A stretch of DNA of 48,906 nt from positions 1-48,906 of IMG/VR virus record IMGVR_UViG_3300037200_000144; one strand, given 5' to 3'. This DNA is from a virus. The position numbers and the translations under genes are program-made. A model generated the notes under the pieces. It saw only the letters and a list, made by a program, of their open reading frames with translations. It did not search any database and was not told the DNA's origin. Below, piece by piece: positions 7,362-15,236 of the stretch (the first letter of the stretch is position 1; every line of letters starts with the position of its first letter).

Positions 7362-7625
7362 TCTAGCATTCAGCTTTGCCGACACCACGAACATCCGCCG
7401 CGCCGCGGTTTCGCTTCAGCCGGCAAAGCTCGCGAGACTTGCGTGCGCGGCGGTAAAATCAAGGAGCTTTGCCAGCGTGGGAGCAAACAGCAAAATCGAA
7501 TTTGCCCTTGACGCACGTGGCTGTCATCCCGTAGAATCCAAAAATCACGTGCCCGGGACCTGCGATACGACCATCGCGCGGTGGTGCAGGTGCCCGGGAA
7601 AACCCTTGCGTATCGAGGAGATTCC
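7362..7625 (+). ncRNA. Structured leader or small RNA candidate
   Basis: About 260 bases between a strong promoter and the gene at 7626, without a convincing gene. A perfect 10-bp inverted repeat pairs AGCTTTGCCG (7372-7381) with CGGCAAAGCT (7421-7430) around a GC-rich loop. A second pair joins CCCGGGACCTGC near 7552 with GCAGGTGCCCGGG near 7585 with one bulge. It could be a long structured 5' leader or an independent RNA. Confidence 0.4.
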
Positions 7626-8159
7626 ATGAAAGAAAGAGTTGAGTTCGCCCTGAATTCCGCTGCGCTTTCCGCTGGCCGTTTTGCCCAAATCTGGCAAGCC
7701 GTCCTGGCCGCAATCAAGTCCGGTGCGATCACCGCCCTGTCCAACGAATCCGAGATTGTGACTGCCTTGGAGGCCATCGGTGTGCCGATTTCGCCGGCCG
7801 AACAAACCATGATTTCCGCGTTAGCCGCGTCCGGGCTGGCGTGGCTCAATCCGCCCATGAAGGCCGCGGCCGTTTCGGCCCGCGTTCAAATGCTGATGAA
7901 TCACCAGGAGGCTTACACGCTATCGGCCGTGCGATACACCAGCCGCGCCGCAACGGCCCTTGTCGGGCTGAGGCTGGGCCAATTGCTTTACGACAACAAC
8001 GTGGCATCTGGCGGTGATGGAGGCGTGAGCGTGCTCAAGTCGGCAACGCCCGAGGAGTTGGGCGCGGCGAGCATCAACCCAGCGAACCTCGCGGCACTTT
8101 TGCAGTTCATCGAGACGCTGATTTCCACTTTCGGCGGCATCAAGCCCGCGCCGGCCTAA
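7626..8159 (+). CDS. Unknown phage protein
   Basis: 177 residues, mostly Ala-rich predicted helix with no recognized motif and no clear membrane segment. ATG at 7626 follows GAGGAG with good spacing. Being first behind a strong promoter and a structured leader suggests high or early expression. Function unknown. Confidence 0.65.
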   Translation: MKERVEFALNSAALSAGRFAQIWQAVLAAIKSGAITALSNESEIVTALEAIGVPISPAEQTMISALAASGLAWLNPPMKAAAVSARVQMLMNHQEAYTLSAVRYTSRAATALVGLRLGQLLYDNNVASGGDGGVSVLKSATPEELGAASINPANLAALLQFIETLISTFGGIKPAPA

Positions 8160-8214
8160 GAATGTTCCCCTGTCCAGTCGGCCGCGGGTGGTAGACGGAG
8201 CAGGGAGGAATCCC

Positions 8215-8265
8215 GTGTCCATTCCACCTGGCCGCTCCGGCTCGTCGAAAGATGAGCCGGCGTAA
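8215..8265 (+). CDS. Possible 16-residue peptide
   Basis: GTG start preceded by GGGAGGAA at ideal spacing, 16 codons to TAA. It overlaps a stem CCGGCTC...GAGCCGG. Could be a leader peptide or chance. Confidence 0.25.
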   Translation: MSIPPGRSGSSKDEPA

Positions 8266-8293
8266 ATCAAGAGCAAGCACGGTTCCCGGCCTA

Positions 8294-8329
8294 GCCTGAC
8301 GGCGTTATTTCACACGAGCGCCGTCAGGC
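8294..8329. other. Perfect 11-bp hairpin without U-tract
   Basis: GCCTGACGGCG pairs with CGCCGTCAGGC across a 14-base loop. It lies in the 231-base gap after the gene ending at 8159. No T-run follows, so it is not a classic intrinsic terminator; an RNA-processing or protein-binding site is possible. Confidence 0.6.
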
Positions 8330-8390
8330 AGGATGGGAGAGAGAAGCGAATGGTTAGTTCAAACTTTGACATTATGAACTTTAGCAGACT

Positions 8391-8579
8391 ATGCACGTAG
8401 AGAGAGTTCTTGAGCCCGGAGAGAATCCGGCAATTGACCGCTTCCGAAATCGCCGCGATGTAGCCCAGCAAGACTTTGCTGACCGCTTGGAAAAATGCAA
8501 GCCGATCGAAGTGACGAGGGTGTCGCGCGCGGCTGACGGCGCGGTGACGCGGACCTGGATACCGGATAGGAAAGCATGA
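8391..8579 (+). CDS. Small unknown protein
   Basis: 62 residues, charged, no recognized domain. Its stop overlaps the next start (ATGA), which suggests translational coupling and supports reality. No strong ribosome binding site. Confidence 0.45.
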   Translation: MHVERVLEPGENPAIDRFRNRRDVAQQDFADRLEKCKPIEVTRVSRAADGAVTRTWIPDRKA

Positions 8580-9235
8580 GACCGATAGCGATTTTATGTG
8601 CCGCCCGCAAAACATCGTATCGCGACATCGAGGGTCTTGAGATTTTCGATGAAGTCCGCGATGCGCGGACTTTCGCCGGAGGCATGCCGGTGGTCGCCCA
8701 TCCGCCGTGCCGCTATTGGATTGGCGGCGGATTCGGATTTCTCGCCAGAAAGCACGCCAAGCCAGGTATCGCAGAGCGGGAGCGTGAACTCGGCCTGTTC
8801 TGCGCGCGGCAAGTGCAAGAGAACGGCGGTATCTTGGAGCAGCCTGCCAAGAGCGGATTGTTTGCCGCCGCCGGCTTGCCGCTCCCTGGTTCGCCGCAAT
8901 CTATCGATTCGTTTTCGCTGCACGTCTGGCAGCGCTGGTGGGGCTATCCAACCAAGAAAGGCACTTGGCTATATTTCCGGAATATAAGCCAGTTCTCGAT
9001 TGAAATCCCGTTTTGTCTGCACAATCGCGGATTCGATAGATGGGAAATGGATCATCAATTCAGCGCGAGGCGGAAAAGCGAAACCGTTCCAGCATTCGCC
9101 AATTGGCTCGTTGATCTTGCCCGCGGCGCACGCATGCATACTCCTGAGGCCGCCCATGGATTTTCACCGGCAGTGATGACGCCATCGAGGCGATACCGTC
9201 GCTGGACGCCGGAAAGTAAAGAGGTCGCCCCATGA
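8576..9235 (+). CDS. Conserved phage protein with VVAHPPCR motif
   Basis: 219 residues. Contains GGMPVVAHPPCRYW (~residues 35-48), an ELGLFCARQVQENGGILEQPAKSGL stretch and a QRWWGYPTKKGTWLYF stretch, the recurring layout of a phage family of unverified function. The PPC motif and ILEQP order recall C5-cytosine methyltransferase folds, but no SAM-binding loop is evident, so I do not assign that activity. Overlaps the next gene by 4 bp. Confidence 0.65.
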   Translation: MRPIAILCAARKTSYRDIEGLEIFDEVRDARTFAGGMPVVAHPPCRYWIGGGFGFLARKHAKPGIAERERELGLFCARQVQENGGILEQPAKSGLFAAAGLPLPGSPQSIDSFSLHVWQRWWGYPTKKGTWLYFRNISQFSIEIPFCLHNRGFDRWEMDHQFSARRKSETVPAFANWLVDLARGARMHTPEAAHGFSPAVMTPSRRYRRWTPESKEVAP

Positions 9236-10119
9236 ACCGCATCATCCTGCACTTGATCCGCTTGGCTGCCACCGCGGCCGTGGCCCTGGCCTGCATCCGC
9301 GCCGTCAGCGGCCAAGACCATTGGGGCCGCGTGGAAGGCCGCGACGATCCGTTCGCCGCAGCGGACCCCGTGCCGGTCGGGGGCAAGGCGCCAGGGGCGG
9401 ACATGCCGCCAACGATTCTTCCTGTCCAGCCGCCCAAGGAAGCGCCCGGTCCCAAGCGAGCCCCCGTCGATTGCAAGCCGGCCGAGTTCGCCATCAACAC
9501 GCTGCCTGCGATTCCTGCCCCGCCCGTCTGCACAGGTTCCGGCTGCCGCCTGGCGCTTACCGGGTCCGCCATGGGCCCCTCGAGTCCCATCGACCAGGCC
9601 GCCGCCAAGATCGTCGCGGACACGAGGGCCTGGGAGGCCACCGCGGGCAGTCTTTCGCTCGCGACTTCCGCACGGAGGCAGGCGGAGGCCACGGAGGGCC
9701 TGTTGATCAGTTCGACCACTGCCGCGCTGGCGCAGGTGGACGCGGACCGCGCCGCGTTCGACGCGCTCTTGCACCCGCCCGCCGTTCCGCCTTCGCCGGC
9801 TCCCGCGCCTGCATCAACATCAACGCTGGAAATCGTGGAAGTCGGGCACGTCGCCGGCTGCGTCTTCTGCGATCAGTTCAAGCCGATTTTCAATGCGCTG
9901 GTGGCCGAAGGAGTTCCCATCCGCCGCGTGGACGCCGATTCCAAAATCGAGGCCGAATCGACCGAGGCCATAACGTATGCCGTGGACGCGGTGCCGACAT
10001 TCGTGATGCTGCGGGACGGCAAAGAGGTGCAGAGGTTCAGCGGCACGACATCGCAGACCGCGATGGAGAAATGGTTCAGGTCCTGGCAGACACTCGTCAA
10101 GGATAAGGATCAAAAATGA
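9232..10119 (+). CDS. Secreted thioredoxin-like protein
   Basis: 295 residues. Residues 1-27 form a signal peptide ending near AVSG-Q. A Pro-rich and Ala-rich helical region follows to ~195. The last ~100 residues are a thioredoxin fold: GCVFCDQF redox CxxC near residue 212, then VRR-VDAD, then VDAVPTFVMLRDG with the conserved cis-Pro. It would act outside the cytoplasm on disulfides, perhaps in host envelope remodelling. Overlaps a small membrane protein gene (ATGA). Confidence 0.75.
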   Translation: MNRIILHLIRLAATAAVALACIRAVSGQDHWGRVEGRDDPFAAADPVPVGGKAPGADMPPTILPVQPPKEAPGPKRAPVDCKPAEFAINTLPAIPAPPVCTGSGCRLALTGSAMGPSSPIDQAAAKIVADTRAWEATAGSLSLATSARRQAEATEGLLISSTTAALAQVDADRAAFDALLHPPAVPPSPAPAPASTSTLEIVEVGHVAGCVFCDQFKPIFNALVAEGVPIRRVDADSKIEAESTEAITYAVDAVPTFVMLRDGKEVQRFSGTTSQTAMEKWFRSWQTLVKDKDQK

Positions 10120-10241
10120 AGTACCTAGCTGCCATCATCCGAAATGGCTCCATTCTCTTCGGAGTATTCATTATTTGTGTCGCAAGCGGAACCTCCGTGT
10201 GTTTATTGCTTGGATGGATCACTTTAAACAATGAGGAATGA
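10116..10241 (+). CDS. Small single-span membrane protein
   Basis: 41 residues. Start ATG overlaps the stop of the thioredoxin-like gene. Residues ~12-35 form one hydrophobic segment (SILFGVFIICVASG...CLLLGW). A further gene starts 3 bp downstream. Function unknown; coupled expression with the secreted neighbour is likely. Confidence 0.55.
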   Translation: MKYLAAIIRNGSILFGVFIICVASGTSVCLLLGWITLNNEE

Positions 10242-10244
10242 ATT

Positions 10245-11435
10245 ATGGCTCATCAGTTGAAACTTCCGAATGGCCGAGTGGTTGCCAAGGGCATGCTGGC
10301 GCATACCGATGCCTACCGCGCCCGATTGAGCAATCAGAAGCCGATTTTCAAGAATAGCCACAAGTTGCGGGCGCTTCCACCGCCGCCGCCGAACATCGTG
10401 AATTCGGTCGGCGTGGTGCTTGACGCCTACGGCAACGCGCCATCGTCGCCGCAAGACCCCAGCTACACGGGATCACCCGTGGGAGATTGCACATGCGCCA
10501 CGATTGCCACGATCCTGGTTCTGCTGTCCCAATGCACGCTCAGTCAGGCGCGGCGAGCGGTCAAACAGGCCGTCGAGGGGCACGCCAAGGGCGAGTATCC
10601 TTGGAATTTGCAGAACCCGATGAGTGAGACACGCGCCACTCAACTCGTCTTCCTCGCCAAGACCGTGGTGGCGTGGTACTTCGTCCAGACTGGCGGCGTT
10701 GATTCCGGCTGCAATATCCTGGACGTTCTGAACGCCGTGGAAAACACGCCCATGTTGGATGTCACCGGGACGCCTTGGACATTCGGTCCCTCGGGCGCGG
10801 TGGACTACACCAGCCAAGCTGAAGTCCAGCAAGCGATTTACCTTTTCAAGGCGTTGGACCTTGGCGTGGACGCGAGCCCGCTGGAAAGCGCCGTGGGAAG
10901 CTCTGATGGCTGGGTTGTATCCGGTCTCAAGCGGCAAATCACGAACTACGATCACTCGGTCCCCGTGTTCGATTTCGGGGAGGCAGGCGCGCTGTTCGAT
11001 GCATGGAAGATTCCGCTCCCGACGAACTCGATTTCCGCGACGGATTTGGGTGTGGGCGGATCGACCTGGGGATTCAAGGGGTTCTGGGAGCTCCAATCGT
11101 TCATCTACGCGACCGGCGAGGCCCACGCGATATTGACGAGCCCTGCCCGCTGCGATTCCGAGACGTGGGATGCTATCGCCAGCGCTGACTATGTGGACGT
11201 GACGAGCAGCCCTGTGCCGACACCGCTTCCGCCGCCTGCCCCGGGCCCCGCACCCGGCCCCACTCCCACGCCGACCCACCGAGGAAGCAAGGTGCAGGTC
11301 CGCTTGGCCGCCCTGCACGAAAAGGGAGGCGACCACGCTAAACAAGTCGAGCACCGCATCAAGATCGAGGAAGAATGGCTTGACCATTACGAGAAACTGC
11401 ACGGGATTCTAATTGAACCAGATTATTGGAAATGA
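10245..11435 (+). CDS. Papain-like cysteine peptidase-like protein (tentative)
   Basis: 396 residues. A GSPVGDCTCATIATIL stretch (~residues 76-91) resembles the Cys nucleophile segment of papain-like (C1/C39) folds, and GEAHAIL near residue 294 could supply the His. A Pro-rich hinge (PPPAPGPAPGP) precedes a charged helical tail. Possible roles are virion peptidase or cell-wall/host-protein cleavage. No endolysin is otherwise recognized in the window, so this is a candidate, weakly supported. Confidence 0.5.
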   Translation: MAHQLKLPNGRVVAKGMLAHTDAYRARLSNQKPIFKNSHKLRALPPPPPNIVNSVGVVLDAYGNAPSSPQDPSYTGSPVGDCTCATIATILVLLSQCTLSQARRAVKQAVEGHAKGEYPWNLQNPMSETRATQLVFLAKTVVAWYFVQTGGVDSGCNILDVLNAVENTPMLDVTGTPWTFGPSGAVDYTSQAEVQQAIYLFKALDLGVDASPLESAVGSSDGWVVSGLKRQITNYDHSVPVFDFGEAGALFDAWKIPLPTNSISATDLGVGGSTWGFKGFWELQSFIYATGEAHAILTSPARCDSETWDAIASADYVDVTSSPVPTPLPPPAPGPAPGPTPTPTHRGSKVQVRLAALHEKGGDHAKQVEHRIKIEEEWLDHYEKLHGILIEPDYWK

Positions 11436-11438
11436 AGC

Positions 11439-11603
11439 ATGCCAACATACCGCGTGCGCGTATTCACCGGCAGCCGATGCCGAGAACTCCACGTCTTCGC
11501 GGAGGACGCCGACGCGGCCCGCGCGCAGGTGGCAAAGCATGGCCAGCCGACCGCGAAGCGAATCCACATGCAAAAGATCAGGACGGGTTTGAAGAGGCGA
11601 TAA
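11439..11603 (+). CDS. Small basic unknown protein
   Basis: 54 residues starting MPTYRVRVFTG, an alternating strand pattern followed by helix EDADAARAQVAKHG and a basic tail. The frame fits the operon (3 bp after the previous stop, 1 bp before the next start). The competing frame from 11426 overlaps the upstream gene and is less protein-like. Confidence 0.55.
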   Translation: MPTYRVRVFTGSRCRELHVFAEDADAARAQVAKHGQPTAKRIHMQKIRTGLKRR

Positions 11604-11604
11604 A

Positions 11605-11838
11605 ATGACGATTCAGTGCGCTGTTGGTTTTCCAGAAAATCCCATGACCTTCGCCGATCTCGCCGTAAATGACCGCTTCACGTTCGTAGACCACGCGCCG
11701 GCGATGATCGTGTATACTAAGATCGACTCGAAGCACTGCGTCGCGTATTTGGGCGGAGAGGCGTGCGCCGTGAAAGCGGATAGGGAAGTATTTCAGCCCG
11801 AACTTGAGAGCGACCTCGCGGAAGCGGAGGGGCAATAG
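11605..11838 (+). CDS. Unknown small protein
   Basis: 77 residues, predicted beta-rich (MTFADLAVNDRFTFVDH...MIVYTKID...HCVAYLGG). An AGAGGCG ribosome site overlaps the upstream gene end. No family recognized. Its stop overlaps the GTG start of the next tiny gene. Confidence 0.6.
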   Translation: MTIQCAVGFPENPMTFADLAVNDRFTFVDHAPAMIVYTKIDSKHCVAYLGGEACAVKADREVFQPELESDLAEAEGQ

Positions 11839-11951
11839 TGCACTACCGCCGTCACTCCCGCCGCGCCGGCAAGAAGCGCAACTTGTCGCGCAAGGCCCTG
11901 AAGAAACGCCGCTGGAAGCAGACCCATTCCGGAAAGCGAACTTGGTTATGA
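11838..11951 (+). CDS. Tiny highly basic protein
   Basis: 37 residues, GTG start overlapping the upstream TAG and a TGA overlapping the next ATG. About half the residues are Arg, Lys or His (YRRHSRRAGKKRNLSRK...). Likely nucleic-acid binding. The double overlap supports translation. Confidence 0.5.
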   Translation: MHYRRHSRRAGKKRNLSRKALKKRRWKQTHSGKRTWL

Positions 11952-12262
11952 GTCAAAAATCACTTTGGGAAGGCCGAACAATTGCTTGGTTCTCTTGCGG
12001 GGCAGCGTCAGCAGTTGCCGCGAAGATGGCCGTTGATCAGCAGCGCGGAACGCTGGTGATCTATCACGACCTACACGAGAGCGAGCATCCAGACAATCAG
12101 CGATTCCTTGCAGACGTGGAGCGCTGGATTGGATGCACGGTTCTTCGCACTCGGCACCATAAATTCGGCGGCGACGTGAACAAGGTTTTTGAGCACGAGC
12201 GCTATCTTGTCGGCCGGCACGGAGCGCCTTGTACTCGGGCCTTGAAGCGCGACATGGACTGA
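11948..12262 (+). CDS. PAPS reductase/adenylyl-sulfate family protein, N-terminal fragment
   Basis: 104 residues: WFSCGAASAVAAKMAV is the PP-loop of the PAPS reductase-like ATP-pyrophosphatase family, followed by SEHPDNQRFLADVERWIGC and VFEHERYLVGRHGAPCTRALKR, all conserved in phage members. Those are normally >200 residues; here a stop comes just after CTRALKRD, and the next gene follows at once. Either a truncated relic or a minimal version. Phage members often sit near DNA-modification genes, as here. Confidence 0.65.
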   Translation: MSQKSLWEGRTIAWFSCGAASAVAAKMAVDQQRGTLVIYHDLHESEHPDNQRFLADVERWIGCTVLRTRHHKFGGDVNKVFEHERYLVGRHGAPCTRALKRDMD

Positions 12263-12272
12263 GAGGAATGGA

Positions 12273-12704
12273 ATGATTGCAAAATACTCATTGACCGCCT
12301 ACGCAAAATGCCCAGCCAATGGAGCCAAGGACATTTATCGCGTGACGTTCACTGTTAATCGCATGATTCAAGTGGAGGAACTTGTCGCGGCCTGCGCGGA
12401 GTACAAAGATATTGCGATCTTCCAAGAGGAATTGACTGAGAAACTGGCCGAAAAATTCTCTTGTTCCGTGCGGACGATCGGCCACCACGGCACCGTACAA
12501 ACTGAAGTTGGTTGCGGCAGCCGGAGTCTGATCTCGGAATTGCTCGCGATTTGCAAAGATTTGGTTGACAATATCGACCCAAACGGCGATGATCCGACAC
12601 GAGACACAATCCGCGCGCGCGAAATTATCGCGACAGCCGATGGCGTAGATGCCATTGTGGAGGCCTATCGGAAGTATCATAATATCGACGACGTGAACGC
12701 ATGA
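12273..12704 (+). CDS. Unknown protein
   Basis: 143 residues, no recognized family. Predicted alpha/beta with KDIYRVTFTVNR strand, a helical centre and a HHGTVQTEVGCGSRSLISELL segment. ATG preceded by GAGGAATGGA. It overlaps the DpdA-like gene by 4 bp and may act with it. Confidence 0.55.
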   Translation: MIAKYSLTAYAKCPANGAKDIYRVTFTVNRMIQVEELVAACAEYKDIAIFQEELTEKLAEKFSCSVRTIGHHGTVQTEVGCGSRSLISELLAICKDLVDNIDPNGDDPTRDTIRAREIIATADGVDAIVEAYRKYHNIDDVNA

Positions 12705-13327
12705 TTGTCATGCCGGCGAATAACAGCGGATCGGTTGTTCGGGAATGGGCGATTAAATTTCCGGGCCAGATAGGACACCTATACTCGCCACGCGGACAGC
12801 GTGGACCGTGGATCGAGTTCCCATACGCGCTTGATAATGGGCGCTACTGTCTAATGAACGGCAAACAATGGGACGAGAGCGAGTTTATTCGCCTTTTGGA
12901 TTGGGCGGTTACTAAAGATTTTCGACCACGCTGGGTGGTTGTTCCAGATGTGCCTTGCGACCGAGACGGAACGCTGCGCGACTTCGATAAATGGGCGCCG
13001 CGGATTGAGGGATACGGATTCCAGCCGGCAATGGCATGTCAAGACGGGATGCGCCCAGACGACGTTCCGCATGGTGTCGTGGCCTTCATTGGAGGATCGC
13101 CGGAATGGAAACCAAAAGCCATCGAATTGTTTTGTGGCGCGCGACGTGTTCATGTTGGCAGAGTCAACCGGGTACGCTGGCTATGGTTATGCCGGAACGC
13201 TGGTGTGGAAAGCTGTGATGGAACTGGCTGGCTGCGGCACCCGCGGCGGTCGCGGCAGTTAGAGGGATACCTAATGCGCGTCAAACACGGTCTGCCGGAC
13301 GCACAATATCAACTACCTGGAATGTGA
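12701..13327 (+). CDS. tRNA-guanine transglycosylase/DpdA-like protein
   Basis: 208 residues matching the layout of phage DpdA/TGT-family proteins: VVVPDVPCDRDGTL, ACQDGM, then FIGGSPEWK and VHVGRVNRVRWL, ending CDGTGWLRHPR near the catalytic Asp. Family members exchange guanine for 7-deazaguanine bases in tRNA or phage DNA. No queC, queD or queE partner is recognized here, so the base would have to come from the host. The neighbouring 12273 gene and PAPS-like fragment could be part of one DNA-modification module (inference). Confidence 0.65.
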   Translation: MIVMPANNSGSVVREWAIKFPGQIGHLYSPRGQRGPWIEFPYALDNGRYCLMNGKQWDESEFIRLLDWAVTKDFRPRWVVVPDVPCDRDGTLRDFDKWAPRIEGYGFQPAMACQDGMRPDDVPHGVVAFIGGSPEWKPKAIELFCGARRVHVGRVNRVRWLWLCRNAGVESCDGTGWLRHPRRSRQLEGYLMRVKHGLPDAQYQLPGM

Positions 13328-13328
13328 C

Positions 13329-13415
13329 ATGAAAACCATTTATCTCTGCGGCGCAATTAACGCCGACTCCGCGAACATCGACGAAATCGACGTTACGATT
13401 ACGGAGATGCGATAA
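13329..13415 (+). pseudogene. Fragment resembling nucleoside 2-deoxyribosyltransferase N-terminus
   Basis: 28 codons starting MKTIYLCGAINAD, the opening of phage nucleoside deoxyribosyltransferase-like proteins (~150 residues), then an early stop. Probably a remnant; a genuine small peptide cannot be excluded. Confidence 0.4.
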
Positions 13416-13473
13416 AGCGTGAACAAAATTTTCCAACCGAACTTGCCAAACCCGGTCGGATTCGGTAAGATGT

Positions 13474-13539
13474 CCAAGAGAAGGAGAAAAAATGGCAGCG
13501 ACACCTCCAAGAGAAGGAGAAAAAATGGCAGCGACACCC
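13474..13539 (+). repeat. 33-bp tandem duplication containing ribosome site and start codon
   Basis: Two adjacent 33-bp copies (13474-13506, 13507-13539) differing at the last base. Each carries AAGAGAAGGAG and an ATG, in the same frame, so the next gene has two equivalent starts (13492 and 13525). Confidence 0.95.
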
Positions 13540-13740
13540 CCGATTTTCCCCGCCCCCGGCTCAACCTGCATGATGAATTCGGGCAGCCGGAACATGACGG
13601 TTTACGAAACCGTGGCGCGCCGCGCCGGCCTCACGGTCAAGACGATTTTCATGGACCCCTACGGCGAAACTCGCCATGGAGAATTTGATCAGGTTTTGTT
13701 GACCGCGACCCAACCTGCGACGGTGCCGACAAGTCCATGA
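13492..13740 (+). CDS. Unknown small protein with duplicated start
   Basis: 82 residues from the first start, 71 from the second (13525). Each start has its own AAGGAG site from the 33-bp duplication. The body (YETVARRAGLTVKTIFMDPYGET) is of unknown function. Confidence 0.5.
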   Translation: MAATPPREGEKMAATPPIFPAPGSTCMMNSGSRNMTVYETVARRAGLTVKTIFMDPYGETRHGEFDQVLLTATQPATVPTSP

Positions 13741-13795
13741 CGCCGCCGGGGCCCGGCGGCGAAACCGGGCATTTTTAACCCCTTTTGAAAGGAAC

Positions 13796-14508
13796 GTGAT
13801 CTTTATGCCGATCAAGATTTTCAGTGCGTTTGCCCTATGCCTCGCGTTGTCCGCGATGGTCCATGCCGGAGCGTGCAATCCAGCCGCGCCTATGGCCGCC
13901 CCCAGTGTTTGCGGACCCGCCGCGACCTGCGAAACGGGAACTCACCGCGCTCACTGGACGCCCCTTAGAAACGAGTTCGACCGGATCAGGGAGCGACACG
14001 CTGCCCGCGTCGAATCCAGAGAGTCCCGACGATCGACCAGACTGACATCGACTTGCACGGCCTGCGCGCCTGTCACGGCCATGCCCGGTGCCTGCGGTCC
14101 AACGCTCAGTTGCCCCGGTTGTGCCCCCAGCGGTATTTCAGCGCCGACACCCATGCTCGTGCCGACGCCGCCCCCCATGCCCATGCCAGCGCCGCCCAGG
14201 GCCACCCAGCTTGTGCCAGCCGTCCCCGGCGCTTACGATGCCCTCGGTGAACTCAATGCCCAGCGGGCAAGGAGGGGTCTTTTATCCGTTTCAGCGGGAC
14301 GAACTGCTGACGCTGGCGGCGGAGCGCGTGGCAGCGGTACGGGCAGCGAACCGAATATCGGGGCACGCAGAGTAGCGCGGCCGGCGCGGGCGTTAGCAAT
14401 AGCGAGTTCCTTGCGTGCCTTGTGGATACGCGACAGCACGTCGTTGCCGGGGCAGCGTATGCCTACGGGCCTGACGGGAAGAGATATTGCACGCTCTTTG
14501 TTCGTTGA
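13796..14508 (+). pseudogene. CAP/SCP-domain secreted protein interrupted by two frameshifts
   Basis: Starts with a signal peptide (GTG 13796 or ATG 13805; IKIFSAFALCLALSAMVHA). A Cys/Pro-rich linker leads to ALGELNAQRARRG at ~14240-14275, the beginning of a CAP domain. The reading then continues in another frame (VFYPFQRDELLTLAAERVAA to ISGHAE near 14370) and finishes in the third frame (VAGAAYAYGPDGKRYCTLFVR, stop at 14508). All three pieces are parts of one CAP domain. Causes may be real decay or base-calling errors in GC-rich sequence. A terminator follows immediately. Confidence 0.7.
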
Positions 14509-14512
14509 TAAG

Positions 14513-14563
14513 GGCGACCACGGCCCCATTGAAGCAAGCTTGATTTTCCGTGGTCGCCTTTTT
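14513..14563 (+). terminator. Rho-independent terminator
   Basis: Perfect 11-bp stem GGCGACCACGG (14513-14523) / CCGTGGTCGCC (14548-14558) followed by TTTTT. Ends the transcript carrying the CAP gene. Confidence 0.9.
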
Positions 14564-14753
14564 GATATTCCGCCCCGCTCGCGAATGGCTTTCCGCTCAC
14601 TCGGCCATGAGCGGCGGGGCGGTTGTAGTTATTCGCCGCCCATGACATAATTCGAGCCGGGTCACTCGGCGCGTGGTCATCCCGTGGCGAGATACCGCAG
14701 GGCTTGATCATCGACTTGCCCTGGCCGCTCCCGTCGGTGAATCGGGGGCATAA

Positions 14754-14825
14754 CGCTTCGTAGGGAAGCAGCAACCCGCCTGGCTCATAACCAGGAGAAC
14801 GCAAGTGCAATTCTTGCCGGAGCCA
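14754..14825 (+). tRNA. tRNA with CAT anticodon (initiator-like Met)
   Basis: A full cloverleaf can be drawn: acceptor 14754-14760 with 14818-14824 (6 of 7 pairs, one G-U; first pair is a C-C mismatch), TA at positions 8-9, short D-stem GGG/CCC (14763-14765, 14775-14777), anticodon stem CCTGG/CCAGG around CTCATAA (CAT at 14786-14788), 5-base variable loop and T-stem GCAAG/CTTGC around TGCAATT. An unpaired first acceptor position is the hallmark of bacterial initiator tRNA. The D-arm and T-loop are atypical and CCA is not encoded. The rest of 14564-14895 holds GC-rich inverted repeats (CCGCCCCGC/GCGGGGCGG near 14570-14632) and no gene. Confidence 0.6.
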
Positions 14826-14895
14826 TTTTTTCGCCGCCGAGCATGATGCAAAGCGGCGCGGTCGCCGGCGCGCCGACTTTTACGAGGAGAGAACC

Positions 14896-15114
14896 ATGTT
14901 TCTGACAGCACAGGAGATCGTGAGGGCTGGAGGCGCGTGGGGCTTCGGACAAATCGCCGTAGCCATCATCATCGTCCTGGCCGTGATAGCCGTCGTATAC
15001 GTAATCACCAGGGCAATGGGCGTAACCATTCCTGCATGGCTCTTGCAGGTCATCGGCATCGTTATCATGGCTGCCGTTGGCATTCTGGCAATCCGATTCT
15101 TGCTTTCGCTCTAA
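14896..15114 (+). CDS. Small two-span membrane protein (holin candidate)
   Basis: 72 residues; two strongly hydrophobic segments (~20-40 and ~48-70) separated by a short turn ITRAMGVTIPAW. GAGGAGAG lies at proper spacing before ATG 14896. Size, topology and position next to a second membrane protein fit a holin, but no endolysin is adjacent. Confidence 0.6.
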   Translation: MFLTAQEIVRAGGAWGFGQIAVAIIIVLAVIAVVYVITRAMGVTIPAWLLQVIGIVIMAAVGILAIRFLLSL

Positions 15115-15129
15115 TTAAGGCGTGATGAT

Positions 15130-15236
15130 GGTGCGATGACGCTCAAAGAAAAAGTGACGTGGTTCGATGCTTCAAGGCGCTTACGCGATGGAGGCCGAGG
15201 GTGCGATGACGCTCAAAGAAAAGGTGACGTGGTTCT
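15130..15236 (+). repeat. Imperfect ~36-bp direct repeat around a start codon
   Basis: The segment beginning GGTGCGATGACGCTCAAAG at 15130 recurs 70 bp later (15200), one base different. Both carry an ATG (15136, 15206); the offset is not a multiple of three, so only the second leads into the gene. Confidence 0.9.

Noticed and set aside
11426-11608. 60-codon frame overlapping 11439-11603
   Set aside because: Overlaps the previous gene's end and has poorer composition; the frame at 11439 fits operon spacing.
14088-14375. Separate gene in the second frame of the CAP region
   Set aside because: Its end (YPFQRDELLTLAAERVAA) continues the CAP domain begun in the first frame, so it is a frameshifted piece.
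14570-14750. A second tRNA in the gap after the terminator
   Set aside because: GC-rich inverted repeats are present but no cloverleaf with anticodon and T-arm could be drawn.
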